DNA of 64,000 nt from Campylobacter majalis. Lineage in GTDB: Bacteria; Campylobacterota; Campylobacteria; Campylobacterales; Campylobacteraceae. The notes beneath the pieces are model-generated. The model did not search any database, had not been told where the DNA came from, and saw only the letters and a program-made list of their open reading frames with translations. A program made the translations under genes and the position numbers. Shown piece by piece: positions 41,639 through 51,400 of this stretch. The stretch is taken from contig NZ_CAJHOF010000006.1 in assembly GCF_905120465.1 (NCBI RefSeq), positions 1-64,000 of the forward strand, read 5' to 3'. The first letter of the stretch is position 1, and each line of letters starts with the position of its first letter.

Positions 41639-43126
41639 ATGGGACTTTATGAACTTTTAGCAATGCAGCTTATATTTGCTGTAATTATGTTTTTTATGCC
41701 AAAGAATTTAAAATTTCTTAGCCCACTTCACATAGCTTTTAATACTATAAATTTAGTATTTATCATGTGCTTGGTTTTACAAACAGCAGGTGGCATGAAA
41801 TTTAGTGCATTTGAAAATATTTTAGTTTTAGACGCACTTGGTGCTGTGTTTTTAACGCTAGTTGGTATAACTGGCTTTTTGGCTAACACATATGCTACAA
41901 CTTATCTAAAATGGGAGTATGAAGCTGGCCATATAAACATTGGTAAAATTAAAAACTACTACGCATTAAGTTACGTATTTATATTTACAATGAGCCTTAG
42001 CTGCGTATGTAATAACATGGCTGTTTTATGGGCAGCGGTAGAGGCTACAACACTAGCTTCAGCGTTTTTAGTTGCTGTTTCTAGCGATAGAAAATCAACA
42101 GAGAGTGGCTATAAATACATCGTTCTTTGCTCTATCGGTTTAGCATTTGCACTATATGCAACTGTGCTTTTATACTCATCTAGCTACTCAGTTATGAGTG
42201 TTAGTTCTGATGCTATGTATTTTGACACACTTATAGCAAATGCTGCAAACTTAAATCCAGATGTGCTAAAACTCGTATTTATATTTGCACTTATTGGTTA
42301 CGGCACAAAGGCTGGTTTAGTGCCTACTCACACATGGCTACCAGATGCACACGCACAAGGTCCAGCACCAACATCTGCTATGCTATCTGGAATTTTGTTA
42401 AAATGTGCAATGCTTGCATTAATTCGTTTTTACGCAATAGCTGGTCAAGCAATAGGCTTTGATTTTGTTGAAAATGCAATGATTGTGAGTGGTGGACTTA
42501 CACTATTTGTTTCGGCATTTTTCCTTATTAGACAACACGACGTTAAGCGTATGTTTGCATACCACTCTATAGCTCACATGGGTGTTATAGCTTTTGCACT
42601 TGGCGTTGGAAGTATTTTAGGCGTGTTTGCTGCGATTTTCCACTGCATGGCTCACAGCTTTACAAAAGCCTTAGCATTTTGCTCTACTGGCAACATCGCT
42701 AGAATTTACGGCACAAAAGACATGCATAAAATGGGTGGCATGATGTATATAGCTCCGCTAACAACTGTATTGTTTGGAATTTCAATATGCTCACTTGTTG
42801 GTGTGCCAGGCTTTGCTATATTTGTTAGTGAATTTTGGACATTTAAAGCAGCCGCAGCAACAGGACAATACCTAGCAATAGCTGTATTTTTCATCACGCT
42901 TACTATCATTTTCATAGCTGACTTTTCACACTTTTTTATGTCAAGCTTTGGTCCAGTTGTAGGCAAAGTTCATTACAATAAAGAGATGAAGCTAAGCGAA
43001 AATTTACCACTTATCGCACTTGCTACACTTATAGTTGCGTTTGGTGTGTATCATTTTGATTGGTTTATGACGTTAGTTGATAACGCCGCTATGATAGTAA
43101 CAGGCGCACAGAAAGGTATTTTATGA
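41639..43126 (+). CDS. hyfF: Hydrogenase-4 component F (NuoN/M-like)
   Basis: This 495-residue antiporter-type membrane subunit has LWAAVEATTLASAFLV with the conserved Glu near residue 135, KAGLVPTHTWLPDAHAQGP near 222 and YHSIAHMGVIAFALGVGS near 305. With hyfB it provides two antiporter-like subunits; a third (HyfD) seen in E. coli is missing here. It overlaps hyfG by 4 bases. Confidence 0.92.
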   Translation: MGLYELLAMQLIFAVIMFFMPKNLKFLSPLHIAFNTINLVFIMCLVLQTAGGMKFSAFENILVLDALGAVFLTLVGITGFLANTYATTYLKWEYEAGHINIGKIKNYYALSYVFIFTMSLSCVCNNMAVLWAAVEATTLASAFLVAVSSDRKSTESGYKYIVLCSIGLAFALYATVLLYSSSYSVMSVSSDAMYFDTLIANAANLNPDVLKLVFIFALIGYGTKAGLVPTHTWLPDAHAQGPAPTSAMLSGILLKCAMLALIRFYAIAGQAIGFDFVENAMIVSGGLTLFVSAFFLIRQHDVKRMFAYHSIAHMGVIAFALGVGSILGVFAAIFHCMAHSFTKALAFCSTGNIARIYGTKDMHKMGGMMYIAPLTTVLFGISICSLVGVPGFAIFVSEFWTFKAAAATGQYLAIAVFFITLTIIFIADFSHFFMSSFGPVVGKVHYNKEMKLSENLPLIALATLIVAFGVYHFDWFMTLVDNAAMIVTGAQKGIL

Positions 43127-44871
43127 GAGGCGATAATTTAGTAGCAAAACTACAAGAAAAAGTAAATATTTTAGAAGTCACTAGACAAACTTTTAACCAA
43201 GTAACGGTTTTAGTTGATAGAAATGACTTGCCACTAGCCGTTAAAACACTATATTATGATATGGGTGGTTGGTTAGCCACAATGATAGCAAATGACGAAA
43301 GAAGCATAAATAAAAATTTTGCCCTTTATTATGTGCTATCTATGGAAGGTGGCAAGATGTTTGAGGGAGATGAGTTAGCACAAGAAGATAAGTGCTTTAT
43401 CACAGTTCGCACTCTAATCCCACAAAATGAGACAACTTTCCCATCAGTAACTCCATACGTTCCAGCGTGTGTATGGTATGAAAGAGAAGCTTATGATATG
43501 TTTGGCTTGGTGGCTGAGGGATTACCAGATAAACGTCGTTTAGTATTAAGCGATGATTGGCCAGAAAATTTACACCCACTTAGAAAAGACGCTATGGAAT
43601 ACACTCACAGACCTGATGTATATGATCACAAAGATGAACCTAGCTATCCTTTTTTACGTCCAGAGGGCGAAAATGTTATTGATGTTCCGCTTGGACCGCT
43701 TCATATCACAAGTGACGAGGCTGGACATTTTAGATTGTTTTGCGATGGCGATACGATAGTAGATGCCGATTATCGTCTATTTTATCAACATCGTGGTATG
43801 GAGAAACTAGCTGAAAATCGCATGAATTATGATCAAATGGGATACTTGGCTGAGCGTGTGTGTGGTATTTGTGGTTACGCACACTCAATCGCTTGTATTG
43901 AAGCAGCTGAAAATGCAATGGGTGTAGAGGTACCTCTAAGAGCTCAGGCTTTACGTATTATATGCTCTGAAACAGAAAGACTTCACTCAAGTATGCTAAA
44001 CATTGGTCTGGCCTGTGAAGTTACTGGCAACATGACTGGCTTTATGCATATGTTTAAGATACGCGAATACTCTATGGACTTAGCTCAAATCATAACAGGC
44101 GGACGTAAAACATATGGCAATATCATAATCGGCGGTCTAAGACGCGACATAACAAGTGAAGAGATTAAAAAGGCAATTGCACTTGTTAATAAAATAGACA
44201 CTCAACTTACAGAATTTTGGGAAGCAACTATGTCTGACAAGCGTCAAGTTGGTAGATGGGAGGGCGTTGGTGTGCTTGATCGTCAAGTCGCACGTGACTT
44301 TAGCCCAGTTGGTCCAAACCTACGCGGCTCTGGATTTAACCGCGATGCTAGATATGATCACACTTACGGCTTTTTCAAACACATTGAGTTTAAGATAAGC
44401 GTTGAGCATGGCGGAGACGTTTTATCTCGTGAAACAGTTAGATATCACGAATTAAAATCAGCGCTATACACTATAAGACAGTGCTTAGAACTAATGCCTA
44501 ACACTCCTATAAATTTAGGCGAAAATCTATATCACACGCCTGTTCGTGCTGAAAGTTATGCTTTTGGTTATGATGAAGCACCGCGTGGTGATAACTACCA
44601 TTGGATCATGCAAGGCAGCACACAAAAAGTATATAGATGGAGAGTTAGAGCCTCTACATACGCCAACTGGCCTAGCCTTCGCTATCAATTTAGAGGCAAC
44701 ACCATAGCAGATGCGGCACTTATCGTTTGTTCGCTTGATCCATGCTACTCATGCACAGAGCGCGTAACGCTAACTGATATAAGAAGTGGCAAAAGCAAAG
44801 TGGTAGGCGAAAAAGAGCTAAAAGCACTATGTATAAATCCTAAAGAAGACATCACAAAGGATATAAGATGA
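43123..44871 (+). CDS. hyfG: Group 4 [NiFe] hydrogenase large subunit
   Basis: This 582-residue protein fuses a NuoC-like N-terminal domain (about 1-170) with the NiFe catalytic large subunit, as in HycE/HyfG. The N-terminal metal ligands are C247 and C250 in CGICGYAHS, and the C-terminal pair are C541 and C544 in DPCYSCTER. About 35 residues follow, consistent with a peptide removed by the HycI protease after nickel insertion. The next gene overlaps by 4 bases. Confidence 0.95.
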   Translation: MRGDNLVAKLQEKVNILEVTRQTFNQVTVLVDRNDLPLAVKTLYYDMGGWLATMIANDERSINKNFALYYVLSMEGGKMFEGDELAQEDKCFITVRTLIPQNETTFPSVTPYVPACVWYEREAYDMFGLVAEGLPDKRRLVLSDDWPENLHPLRKDAMEYTHRPDVYDHKDEPSYPFLRPEGENVIDVPLGPLHITSDEAGHFRLFCDGDTIVDADYRLFYQHRGMEKLAENRMNYDQMGYLAERVCGICGYAHSIACIEAAENAMGVEVPLRAQALRIICSETERLHSSMLNIGLACEVTGNMTGFMHMFKIREYSMDLAQIITGGRKTYGNIIIGGLRRDITSEEIKKAIALVNKIDTQLTEFWEATMSDKRQVGRWEGVGVLDRQVARDFSPVGPNLRGSGFNRDARYDHTYGFFKHIEFKISVEHGGDVLSRETVRYHELKSALYTIRQCLELMPNTPINLGENLYHTPVRAESYAFGYDEAPRGDNYHWIMQGSTQKVYRWRVRASTYANWPSLRYQFRGNTIADAALIVCSLDPCYSCTERVTLTDIRSGKSKVVGEKELKALCINPKEDITKDIR

Positions 44872-45407
44872 TGAAAATTTTTGATATCAACAAAAAATAT
44901 GGCGTTGCTACACATGCATATCCTTTTGAACCATATCCAGTCACTGAAAATTTTCGTGGTCGCCCAAAGTATAAATTCGATCTATGTATAGGTTGTGCGG
45001 CTTGCGGTATAGCATGTCCGCCAAATGCCATAACAGTCGCACTAAAAGAGGATAAAAGTAAGCTTGTTTGGGAATTTAACGCTGGTCGTTGTATATTTTG
45101 CGGTCGTTGTGATGAAGTGTGTCCAACAGGTGCGATTAATCTAAGTCAAGAATTTGAACTAGCGGTTAAATTTGATAAAGATGCACTTATTCAGCGTGGC
45201 GAGTTAGAACCAGCTGTGTGCGAACAATGTGGCAAAGCATACAGCACAAAACGCCTAGTTAAACATACGCTAGATCGTTTAAGCAAAACAAACGTGAGCG
45301 ATGAGAGATTACAGAGTGCAAAAAAATATATAAACATCTGCCCTGAATGTAAGCAGCATAATGCCGTAAGCAACATAACACAAGGTCAAGAAATGGAGAT
45401 AAAATGA
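44868..45407 (+). CDS. hyfH: Hydrogenase-4 component H (NuoI-like ferredoxin)
   Basis: This 179-residue protein has two 4Fe-4S motifs, CIGCAACGIACPP and CIFCGRCDEVCPT, in the NuoI/HycF manner. Downstream are two further CxxC pairs (C118/C121 and C158/C161), which look like a zinc- or iron-binding knuckle, also known from HycF. It overlaps hyfG by 4 and hyfI by 4 bases. Confidence 0.9.
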   Translation: MMKIFDINKKYGVATHAYPFEPYPVTENFRGRPKYKFDLCIGCAACGIACPPNAITVALKEDKSKLVWEFNAGRCIFCGRCDEVCPTGAINLSQEFELAVKFDKDALIQRGELEPAVCEQCGKAYSTKRLVKHTLDRLSKTNVSDERLQSAKKYINICPECKQHNAVSNITQGQEMEIK

Positions 45408-46246
45408 GCACTTATATAGTTCCTGAAGATATCGCAAAAGCAAACGACCTAGAAGCAAAACTAGCTCATCTAGGACGCATAAAAAGAAGCTTTAGTGTTT
45501 ATAGAGTTGATTGTGGTAGTTGTAACGGCTGTGAGATTGAAATTTTTGCTGCAATTACTCCGATGTGGGATCCTGAAAGATTTGGCTTTAAATTAGTAGC
45601 TAGTCCTCGCCACGCTGATATTATCATCGTTTCAGGTCCTATCACACGTCAGATGTATTATCCACTACTTCGTGCTTATGAAGCAGCACCAGATCCAAAA
45701 ATTGTAGTTGCTTTTGGTGCATGTGGGTCAAGTGGTGGGATATTTCACGATAGCTATGCTGTTCATGGTGGCGCTGATAAAGTAATACCAGTAGATGTTT
45801 ATATCCCAGGATGTCCGCCGCACCCAGCTAGTATCATATATGGCTTGGCAATGGGACTTGGCATACTAGAGCAAAAACTACAAAAGATAGACTTTAAAGA
45901 TGATAGTGGTGAAATTTTTGAAGTAAAAGAGTCACTTGTAGGCAATATACTATTTGAACGCGACGCACTTGCTAAAGCAAAATGGTTAATGAGCTATATA
46001 TTTGGCAGAGAGCTATGTAGCAAATACCTAACCGCAGTCAATGATAGTGGCGATGCCAAAAATCCACAAAAGGTTAAAAAATCCCTTCAAGACGCGATAG
46101 CAAGACAAAAAGATCCAAGATTTGCTGAGTGTCTAGCACTACTACATAATGACGTCTATCCAAAGTATGTAAATACAACAAAAGATGACTTAATCGATGT
46201 AGTAAGCCCAAATGCAAAAGAGCTAGTTTGGAAGCTTAGATGGTAG
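45404..46246 (+). CDS. hyfI: Group 4 [NiFe] hydrogenase small subunit
   Basis: This 280-residue NuoB-like subunit holds the proximal 4Fe-4S cluster. The ligands are in DCGSCNGCEIEI (about residues 37-48), GACGSSGG (about 106-113) and PGCPPHP (about 138-144). It is longer than HycG because of a C-terminal extension of about 100 residues with QDAIARQKDPRFAECLALLH. It overlaps the next gene by 7 bases. Confidence 0.92.
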   Translation: MSTYIVPEDIAKANDLEAKLAHLGRIKRSFSVYRVDCGSCNGCEIEIFAAITPMWDPERFGFKLVASPRHADIIIVSGPITRQMYYPLLRAYEAAPDPKIVVAFGACGSSGGIFHDSYAVHGGADKVIPVDVYIPGCPPHPASIIYGLAMGLGILEQKLQKIDFKDDSGEIFEVKESLVGNILFERDALAKAKWLMSYIFGRELCSKYLTAVNDSGDAKNPQKVKKSLQDAIARQKDPRFAECLALLHNDVYPKYVNTTKDDLIDVVSPNAKELVWKLRW

Positions 46247-46608
46247 AAATTTACAAGCTTACAAAACGTCATATTGATGCCAAAAATGAAGAGGAGCTAG
46301 AGAAATTTAGCCCTCAACTTGCTCAAGTAAAGATGTTTTCGACATTTGTCGGTCATGGGATTGGCACGATAGATTTTAGTGAAAAAATTGCACAAATGAG
46401 CGATGAAGAGTATGAAGATATGCTACAAAATTCTGGTGAATATACAAAATTTAAAATTGGCAATTTAAGCAAATATTTTGAAGTTGAAATTTTTCCAGAA
46501 CACGCACAAGAGCTTTTAAAAGATATGAGCGATTGCAAATTAAAAGAGATTTTAAAAGAGCTTCAAGGTGGGTTTTTAGTCCTTCGCAAGGATTTTGTAG
46601 GCGTATGA
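46240..46608 (+). CDS. hyfJ: Formate hydrogenlyase maturation protein, HycH/HyfJ family
   Basis: This 122-residue cytoplasmic protein has FVGHGIGTIDFSEKIAQMS in the middle and a C-terminal KEILKELQGGFLVLRKDFVG, features of the HycH/HyfJ group needed to mature the hydrogenase large subunit. The ATG overlaps the hyfI stop and its own stop overlaps the hycI start as ATGA. Confidence 0.78.
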   Translation: MVEIYKLTKRHIDAKNEEELEKFSPQLAQVKMFSTFVGHGIGTIDFSEKIAQMSDEEYEDMLQNSGEYTKFKIGNLSKYFEVEIFPEHAQELLKDMSDCKLKEILKELQGGFLVLRKDFVGV

Positions 46609-47054
46609 AAAAGGCGATTTTGTGCGTCGGCAACGAATTAAGAGGCGATGATGCTATTGGCATAGAGTTGGGCAAATTAATTGAGCGTGAATATAGTGAT
46701 TATAAAGTATTTTACGGCTATGACACACCAGAAGATGAAGTCTATGCCATCAAGACTTACGAGCCTGATTTGGTGCTGATAATAGATGCTGCGGTCGGCG
46801 ACGATGATAGCCTAGAGGCTGAGTTTATGCAAAACGAAGCTGGTATCGCATTTAACACACACACTTTACCCATTCATATTCTTGCACGTTTTATTGGTGA
46901 GTTTTGCCCAAAGGTTTTATTTTTAGCTCTATTTATAAAACCTGAAAATTTTGCAGGCATAAGACAAGGACTTAGTAACCATGGAGAAAAAATCCTAAAA
47001 GCTGGATTTGAAAAATTTAAACAACTAAACTCAATCTTAAACACCAAAGATTAA
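46605..47054 (+). CDS. hycI: Hydrogenase maturation protease HycI
   Basis: This 149-residue nickel-dependent endopeptidase clips the C-terminal peptide of HyfG. It has CVGNELRGDDAIGIELGKL at residues 6-24, with the metal-binding Glu/Asp, IIDAAVGD near 62, and HTLPIHILARFIG near 90 with the metal His. I begin at 46605, where ATG overlaps the hyfJ stop; a longer frame from 46533 runs inside hyfJ. It closes the ten-gene hydrogenase operon. Confidence 0.88.
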   Translation: MKKAILCVGNELRGDDAIGIELGKLIEREYSDYKVFYGYDTPEDEVYAIKTYEPDLVLIIDAAVGDDDSLEAEFMQNEAGIAFNTHTLPIHILARFIGEFCPKVLFLALFIKPENFAGIRQGLSNHGEKILKAGFEKFKQLNSILNTKD

Positions 47055-47108
47055 AATTTTAAGCTTATTATGCGATAATTACGGCTTTAAATCAATTAAG
47101 GGCTAAAA

Positions 47109-48284
47109 ATGCTAAGCGTATCTGAACTAAACGAACAGGCGAAATTTTTACTAGAAACACATTTTGAAAATATCGAAGTTGTAGGAGAAATTTCAAGGCT
47201 AACCAAACATAACTCAGGACATTGGTATTTTACCCTAAAAGATGACAAAGGCACGATATCAGCGGTAATGTATCGCATGAATAACGCCAAAGTTAAATTT
47301 AACATTAGTGATGGCACAAAAGTAGTTGTATCTGGTAAAGTCTCTATTTATAGCCCAAATGGAAGCTATCAGCTAATCGTTAATAACATGCGGCCAGATG
47401 GCATAGGTGAGCTAGAACTAGCATTTAATGAGCTACGAAAAAAGCTAGAAGCACAGGGGTTATTTGATACAAATCACAAAAAACAATTGCCAAATTTACC
47501 ACGCAAAATCGCACTAATCACATCAGCTACCTCAGCAGCCTTAGCCGACATGCTAAGACTTATAAATGAAAGATTTAAATTGCCACAAATTTACGTATAT
47601 GATGCATTAACTCAAGGCGAAAATGCACCCAACTCGCTAATAAACGCTCTAAAACGTGCCGATGCACACGACATGGACGTTATAGTAATGGGACGCGGTG
47701 GCGGAAGCAAGGAGGATTTGTGGTGCTTTAACGATGAAGCCTTAGCTAGAGCTATTTATGACGCCAAAACACCGATAATATCGGCAGTAGGACACGAGAT
47801 AGACTATGTGATATCAGATTTTGTAGCTGATTATAGGGCACCAACGCCTAGTGCAGCAATCACAACACTACTACCAGATACAAATGATATATTTGAATAT
47901 CTAGTAAATCAGCAAAATGAGCTAATAAAAAGCATGAAAAATAAAATTTACAACAACCAAACAAGGCTTGATTTGCTAAAATCAAAACTAAATCCAAACG
48001 TAATAAAACTACGACTTGAAGCAAAAATATCAAGTGCTAAAATTTTAAAAAATGAACTAAATAGGGCATTTGAGACTAAAATCATGAAATTTCAAACAAA
48101 AATAAATGAGCTTAAAATCGCACTAAACTCACACGAAAATTTTCATAAAAATACAAAAAATTTAATCCAAATCCGCCAAAATGAAAAACTCATAAGCTTA
48201 AATAAACTTAAAATCAATGATGAAATTGAGCTAATCTCGCAAGATAGCACAAAATACGCAAGAATTATCAGTGAAAAAATATAA
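47109..48284 (+). CDS. xseA: Exodeoxyribonuclease VII large subunit
   Basis: This 391-residue nuclease subunit has an N-terminal OB fold (VVGEISRLTKHNSGHWYFTLKD near residues 18-39) and the catalytic core with ALITSATSAALADML, VIVMGRGGGSKEDLWCFNDE and SAVGHEIDYVISDFVADYRA. The helical C terminus is lysine- and asparagine-rich. The small subunit is not in the window. Its stop codon overlaps the sigma-28 -35 box of the next gene. Confidence 0.94.
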   Translation: MLSVSELNEQAKFLLETHFENIEVVGEISRLTKHNSGHWYFTLKDDKGTISAVMYRMNNAKVKFNISDGTKVVVSGKVSIYSPNGSYQLIVNNMRPDGIGELELAFNELRKKLEAQGLFDTNHKKQLPNLPRKIALITSATSAALADMLRLINERFKLPQIYVYDALTQGENAPNSLINALKRADAHDMDVIVMGRGGGSKEDLWCFNDEALARAIYDAKTPIISAVGHEIDYVISDFVADYRAPTPSAAITTLLPDTNDIFEYLVNQQNELIKSMKNKIYNNQTRLDLLKSKLNPNVIKLRLEAKISSAKILKNELNRAFETKIMKFQTKINELKIALNSHENFHKNTKNLIQIRQNEKLISLNKLKINDEIELISQDSTKYARIISEKI

Positions 48285-48308
48285 ATAATTTTTCTAATCT
48301 GCCGATGT
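48282..48308 (+). promoter_or_regulatory. Sigma-28 (FliA) promoter
   Basis: TAAA at 48282-48285, a spacer of exactly 15 bases, then GCCGATGT at 48301-48308. The FliA consensus is TAAA-N15-GCCGATAA, so only the last two bases differ. It lies 24 bases before the ATG of the downstream gene. Confidence 0.8.
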
Positions 48309-48331
48309 GTTACATTTAAAAAGGAATTTAA

Positions 48332-49279
48332 ATGATAAATGGCATAAGTGGGTTTAATACAAATCTAGCCCAAAGTTTGCAAACCAATAAGCACGAAAAT
48401 AATTCAGCAATAAACACCAACAGTCTAAAAGAAATTTCTAACAATCAAGCAGCACAAAATGATAACCATATTTCATCTACTATAAAAGAGCTAAAAGACG
48501 ATGAGCCTATAAAATTTGGCGGAGTTTTTTCGCTTAGCGGTCAAACGCTTAAAGGCGAGATTAGCACTTGGGGTAAGCTTATGGGTAGCGATAACTCAAT
48601 GAGCAAAAAAGAGATAAATGAGCTAAAAAGCTTTGTCAATCAAACAAAGGCACTTGGGTTTGGTAGGCTTTATGATGAGATCTTAGGTAAGCAGCCAACT
48701 GATGTAGATGCGTTTGCTAAAAAATACGCATCATCAAATCTAGGACTTGGCTTTAATAGCAATGAAGAGGGATTTGGCATACTTGATAAGGCTCAAAGTA
48801 TCGATGAGTTTAAAGATGCTTGGCTTGATTACTCTATTAGAAAATATCTTGGCGAACGAGAGGGTGTAGAGAGCATAACTATCGGCAAAGACAACATAGC
48901 AATACTTGCAAACAAAAACAAACCACCTGTGGAGTTTAAGACGCTTGGTGGAATAAATTACGAAGATGCTGAGAGTAGAGCAAAATTTATGGGGCTTATT
49001 AAAGCCGGGATGAAAAACGGGGCTGAGTTTCAAGATGTAGTTAAAAAGGTCATCTCACTATATAATACAACCGATACTCAAAAGCTTGATGAAAATAGCA
49101 CTTTTACAGCCATAACTGGCAAAAGTAAAAACTCCAAAACTTATGACATTAACAAAGATGAAAAATTTACCTACTTGCAACGGCTTTTAAAGCTAGAGCA
49201 AGAAAAAGGCATAGATGTGCTTAGACTTATGCAAAAGCTTGAAGAAAAGGGTGAAAAAATGCTAGATAAAAGAGCATAA
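48332..49279 (+). CDS. Sigma-28-controlled protein of unknown function
   Basis: This 315-residue soluble protein has no signal peptide or membrane segment. It opens MINGISGFNTNLAQSLQTN, a Ser/Asn/Gln-rich low-complexity head (about 1-60) like those of proteins exported through the flagellar secretion apparatus. The rest is mixed helical with AILANKNKPPVEFKTLGGIN near residue 190-210. AAAAGGAA precedes the ATG and a near-perfect sigma-28 promoter precedes that, so it belongs to the late flagellar regulon. It may be a flagellum-secreted or flagellar-coexpressed (Fed-like) protein. I do not recognise the family. Confidence 0.72.
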   Translation: MINGISGFNTNLAQSLQTNKHENNSAINTNSLKEISNNQAAQNDNHISSTIKELKDDEPIKFGGVFSLSGQTLKGEISTWGKLMGSDNSMSKKEINELKSFVNQTKALGFGRLYDEILGKQPTDVDAFAKKYASSNLGLGFNSNEEGFGILDKAQSIDEFKDAWLDYSIRKYLGEREGVESITIGKDNIAILANKNKPPVEFKTLGGINYEDAESRAKFMGLIKAGMKNGAEFQDVVKKVISLYNTTDTQKLDENSTFTAITGKSKNSKTYDINKDEKFTYLQRLLKLEQEKGIDVLRLMQKLEEKGEKMLDKRA

Positions 49280-49453
49280 AAGCTCACTAAAGTTTAGCCT
49301 TTTGCCTATTTAATAATCAAAATATCGCAAAAGTTATACAAAAATAACGTTTTAAAAACCATTTTTAACCCAATACCTTTAAAACGCAAATTTAATAAAA
49401 TCAGATAAAAATCAAAATTTTACGTTATAATCACTAAATTTTAAGGAGATGAG

Positions 49454-50491
49454 TTGAGAAATTCAAAGATTTTTATGGGGCTTTTTGTATGTTTTTCACT
49501 AGCGTTGTTGCTATATCTATTTAAACCATTTTTACTAAACATATTCATAGCAGCACTCTTAGCCGTTGCAACTTCAAACATCAACATAAAATTCCTACAT
49601 CTAACAAATCACAACCGCACCATCTCAGCTGCCATGACTACCATCACGCTTTGTTTGTTATTTTTCGTGCCGTTTTTATACGCGGTCATTAGCATAGCAA
49701 AATACGCCGTCGCATTTGATGTAAATACAGCGATGCAAACGATAGAGTATATCAAAAACTACGATTTTACCCTGCCCGATGCACTATCGTTTTTAGAACC
49801 AAATTTAAAAGAAAGTCTAAACGATATCGATGTCAAAGCCATGCTAAATAGCATCATCTCATACGTAGCAAACATCGGCAAACTAAGTGCTTCGTTCTTG
49901 CTTGATATGATTTTTATACTGGTATTTTTCTTTTTTGCCAATCTCTACGGCACTGAGCTAATTGCATACCTAAAAAACGCCTTGCCAATGGAAAAAAACG
50001 ATAGCGAATTTGTGCTAAGCGAAGTTGCAAACGTAATGAGCGTCGTGTTTTACTCTATCATAATCAACACAATAATTCAAGGATTTTTATTTGCTACAAT
50101 CACAGGCATACTAGGATATGATGCGTTTTTAACAGGCATACTTTATGGATTTAGCTCACTCATACCAGTTGTTGGCGGAATTTTAATGTGGCTGCCACTT
50201 AGCCTTTATGAAATCGCCAACGGTTCAATCACAAATGCCGTTATTTTGGCACTTTTTAGCATAATTGTCATATCAGTTATAGCTGATACATTTTTAAAGC
50301 CTTTGGTTATAAAATTTATAAACTCCAAACTAGTTAAAATCCCTACAAACATCAACGAACTACTCATATTTTTTGCAATGATAGCCGGAATGGGGACTTT
50401 TGGCTTTTGGGGGCTTATACTAGGCCCAGCAATTGTGACATTTTTTATATCTACAATTAAGCTATACAATCTCTTAAAAGATCGTATCTAA
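49454..50491 (+). CDS. AI-2E family (PerM/YdiK-type) membrane transporter
   Basis: This 345-residue protein has about seven or eight hydrophobic segments. PVVGGILMWLPLSLYEIANG near residue 240 and MAGMGTFGFWGLILGPAIV-like sequence near the C terminus (IAGMGTFGFWGLILGPAI) are signatures of the family. Members export small molecules or ions; AI-2 itself is not implied. The start is TTG with AAGGAG upstream. Its end overlaps a convergent methyltransferase gene by 4 bases. Confidence 0.85.
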   Translation: MRNSKIFMGLFVCFSLALLLYLFKPFLLNIFIAALLAVATSNINIKFLHLTNHNRTISAAMTTITLCLLFFVPFLYAVISIAKYAVAFDVNTAMQTIEYIKNYDFTLPDALSFLEPNLKESLNDIDVKAMLNSIISYVANIGKLSASFLLDMIFILVFFFFANLYGTELIAYLKNALPMEKNDSEFVLSEVANVMSVVFYSIIINTIIQGFLFATITGILGYDAFLTGILYGFSSLIPVVGGILMWLPLSLYEIANGSITNAVILALFSIIVISVIADTFLKPLVIKFINSKLVKIPTNINELLIFFAMIAGMGTFGFWGLILGPAIVTFFISTIKLYNLLKDRI

Positions 50492-51376
50492 GCACCGTTT
50501 GAGTGCCAAATGCAAAGTGAGCCAGGATTAAATACATCGTCGCTAAAACCAATTTCAAGCATCGTGCCATCAACCACAATATCGCCATTATTTACTGCAT
50601 TTTGTAGCACTTGAGTAAAATTTTCATTCCATTTGTTTTGTTGTATAAAAGCCTTGTGTTTTTCGCTAACTTCGCCTAAAATTTTACTCTGAAATCCAAA
50701 CGGTTCTAAATGCACACATCTTACATGCGGTGCGATACTTGCCACCACTTTAAACCAATTATCATGGATCTGATTTACTTGCTCTATAGAGTGCGAAGTA
50801 AAAACAAACACACACTCATAGTTCTTATTTTTAACGATGTCTAAATTTGGACTTAGATGATTAAAATGAAAAAACTCAGCCTTCATATTTGGCGTTGCGG
50901 CGGCTAATTTTGTAGCGATATCAACGCCACTTTGTGTAAATTCTCCACCATAATATTTTAAATTTGTATCACCACCGTTATAAAACATATTTATTAAATT
51001 TCTACCATACCCACACCCAAGCTCCACGACGCAATCATATGGTCCAGTTTCATCCATCACATCAATTAAATACTTCTCAAACTCAAATCTGCTATGGTAT
51101 GGTGCGATCATCATTTTGCCCATACTAGATGTTACTCTAAATATAGGCGTTGCAGTATCAAATATAAAGTTTTCATCTTCTATTTGCAATTTCTCCCACT
51201 CAGCCTCGCCAGTTTTTATATCGACACTTAGTCTATATTTTCGCTCTTTTTTCTCAAGCTGTTTTATTGCTTGATAGCCGTTATACCCCCCCCCGTAGGC
51301 ACTCATCCATAAACTTAGCCCTATACGCCCAAGCACTTTCGTAAAAATTTTGCCACCTTTGTTCCTGATATGCCAT
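50488..51376 (-). CDS. Phase-variable SAM-dependent methyltransferase, OFF in this sequence
   Basis: The best start is the ATG at 51376, behind AAAGGAGC. It reads MAYQEQRWQNFYESAWAYRA and then hits a stop just after a run of nine G (51294-51286 on this strand). With eight (or eleven) G the frame joins the long open frame down to 50488, giving about 295 residues. That frame has a class I methyltransferase core, VVELGCGYGRNL (near residue 135) and GGEFTQSGVD. An in-frame ATG at 51336 exists in the long frame but has no ribosome site. The target is unknown; glycan O-methylation is possible. Confidence 0.82.
51286..51294 (-). repeat. Poly-G contingency tract (G9)
   Basis: Nine C on the plus strand are nine G in the coding direction, near codon 28 of the methyltransferase gene. 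One lost or two gained G give a continuous frame from the ribosome-site-backed ATG. It is a typical slipped-strand switch. Confidence 0.87.
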
Positions 51377-51400
51377 TTATGCTCCTTTAAAATATTTTAT

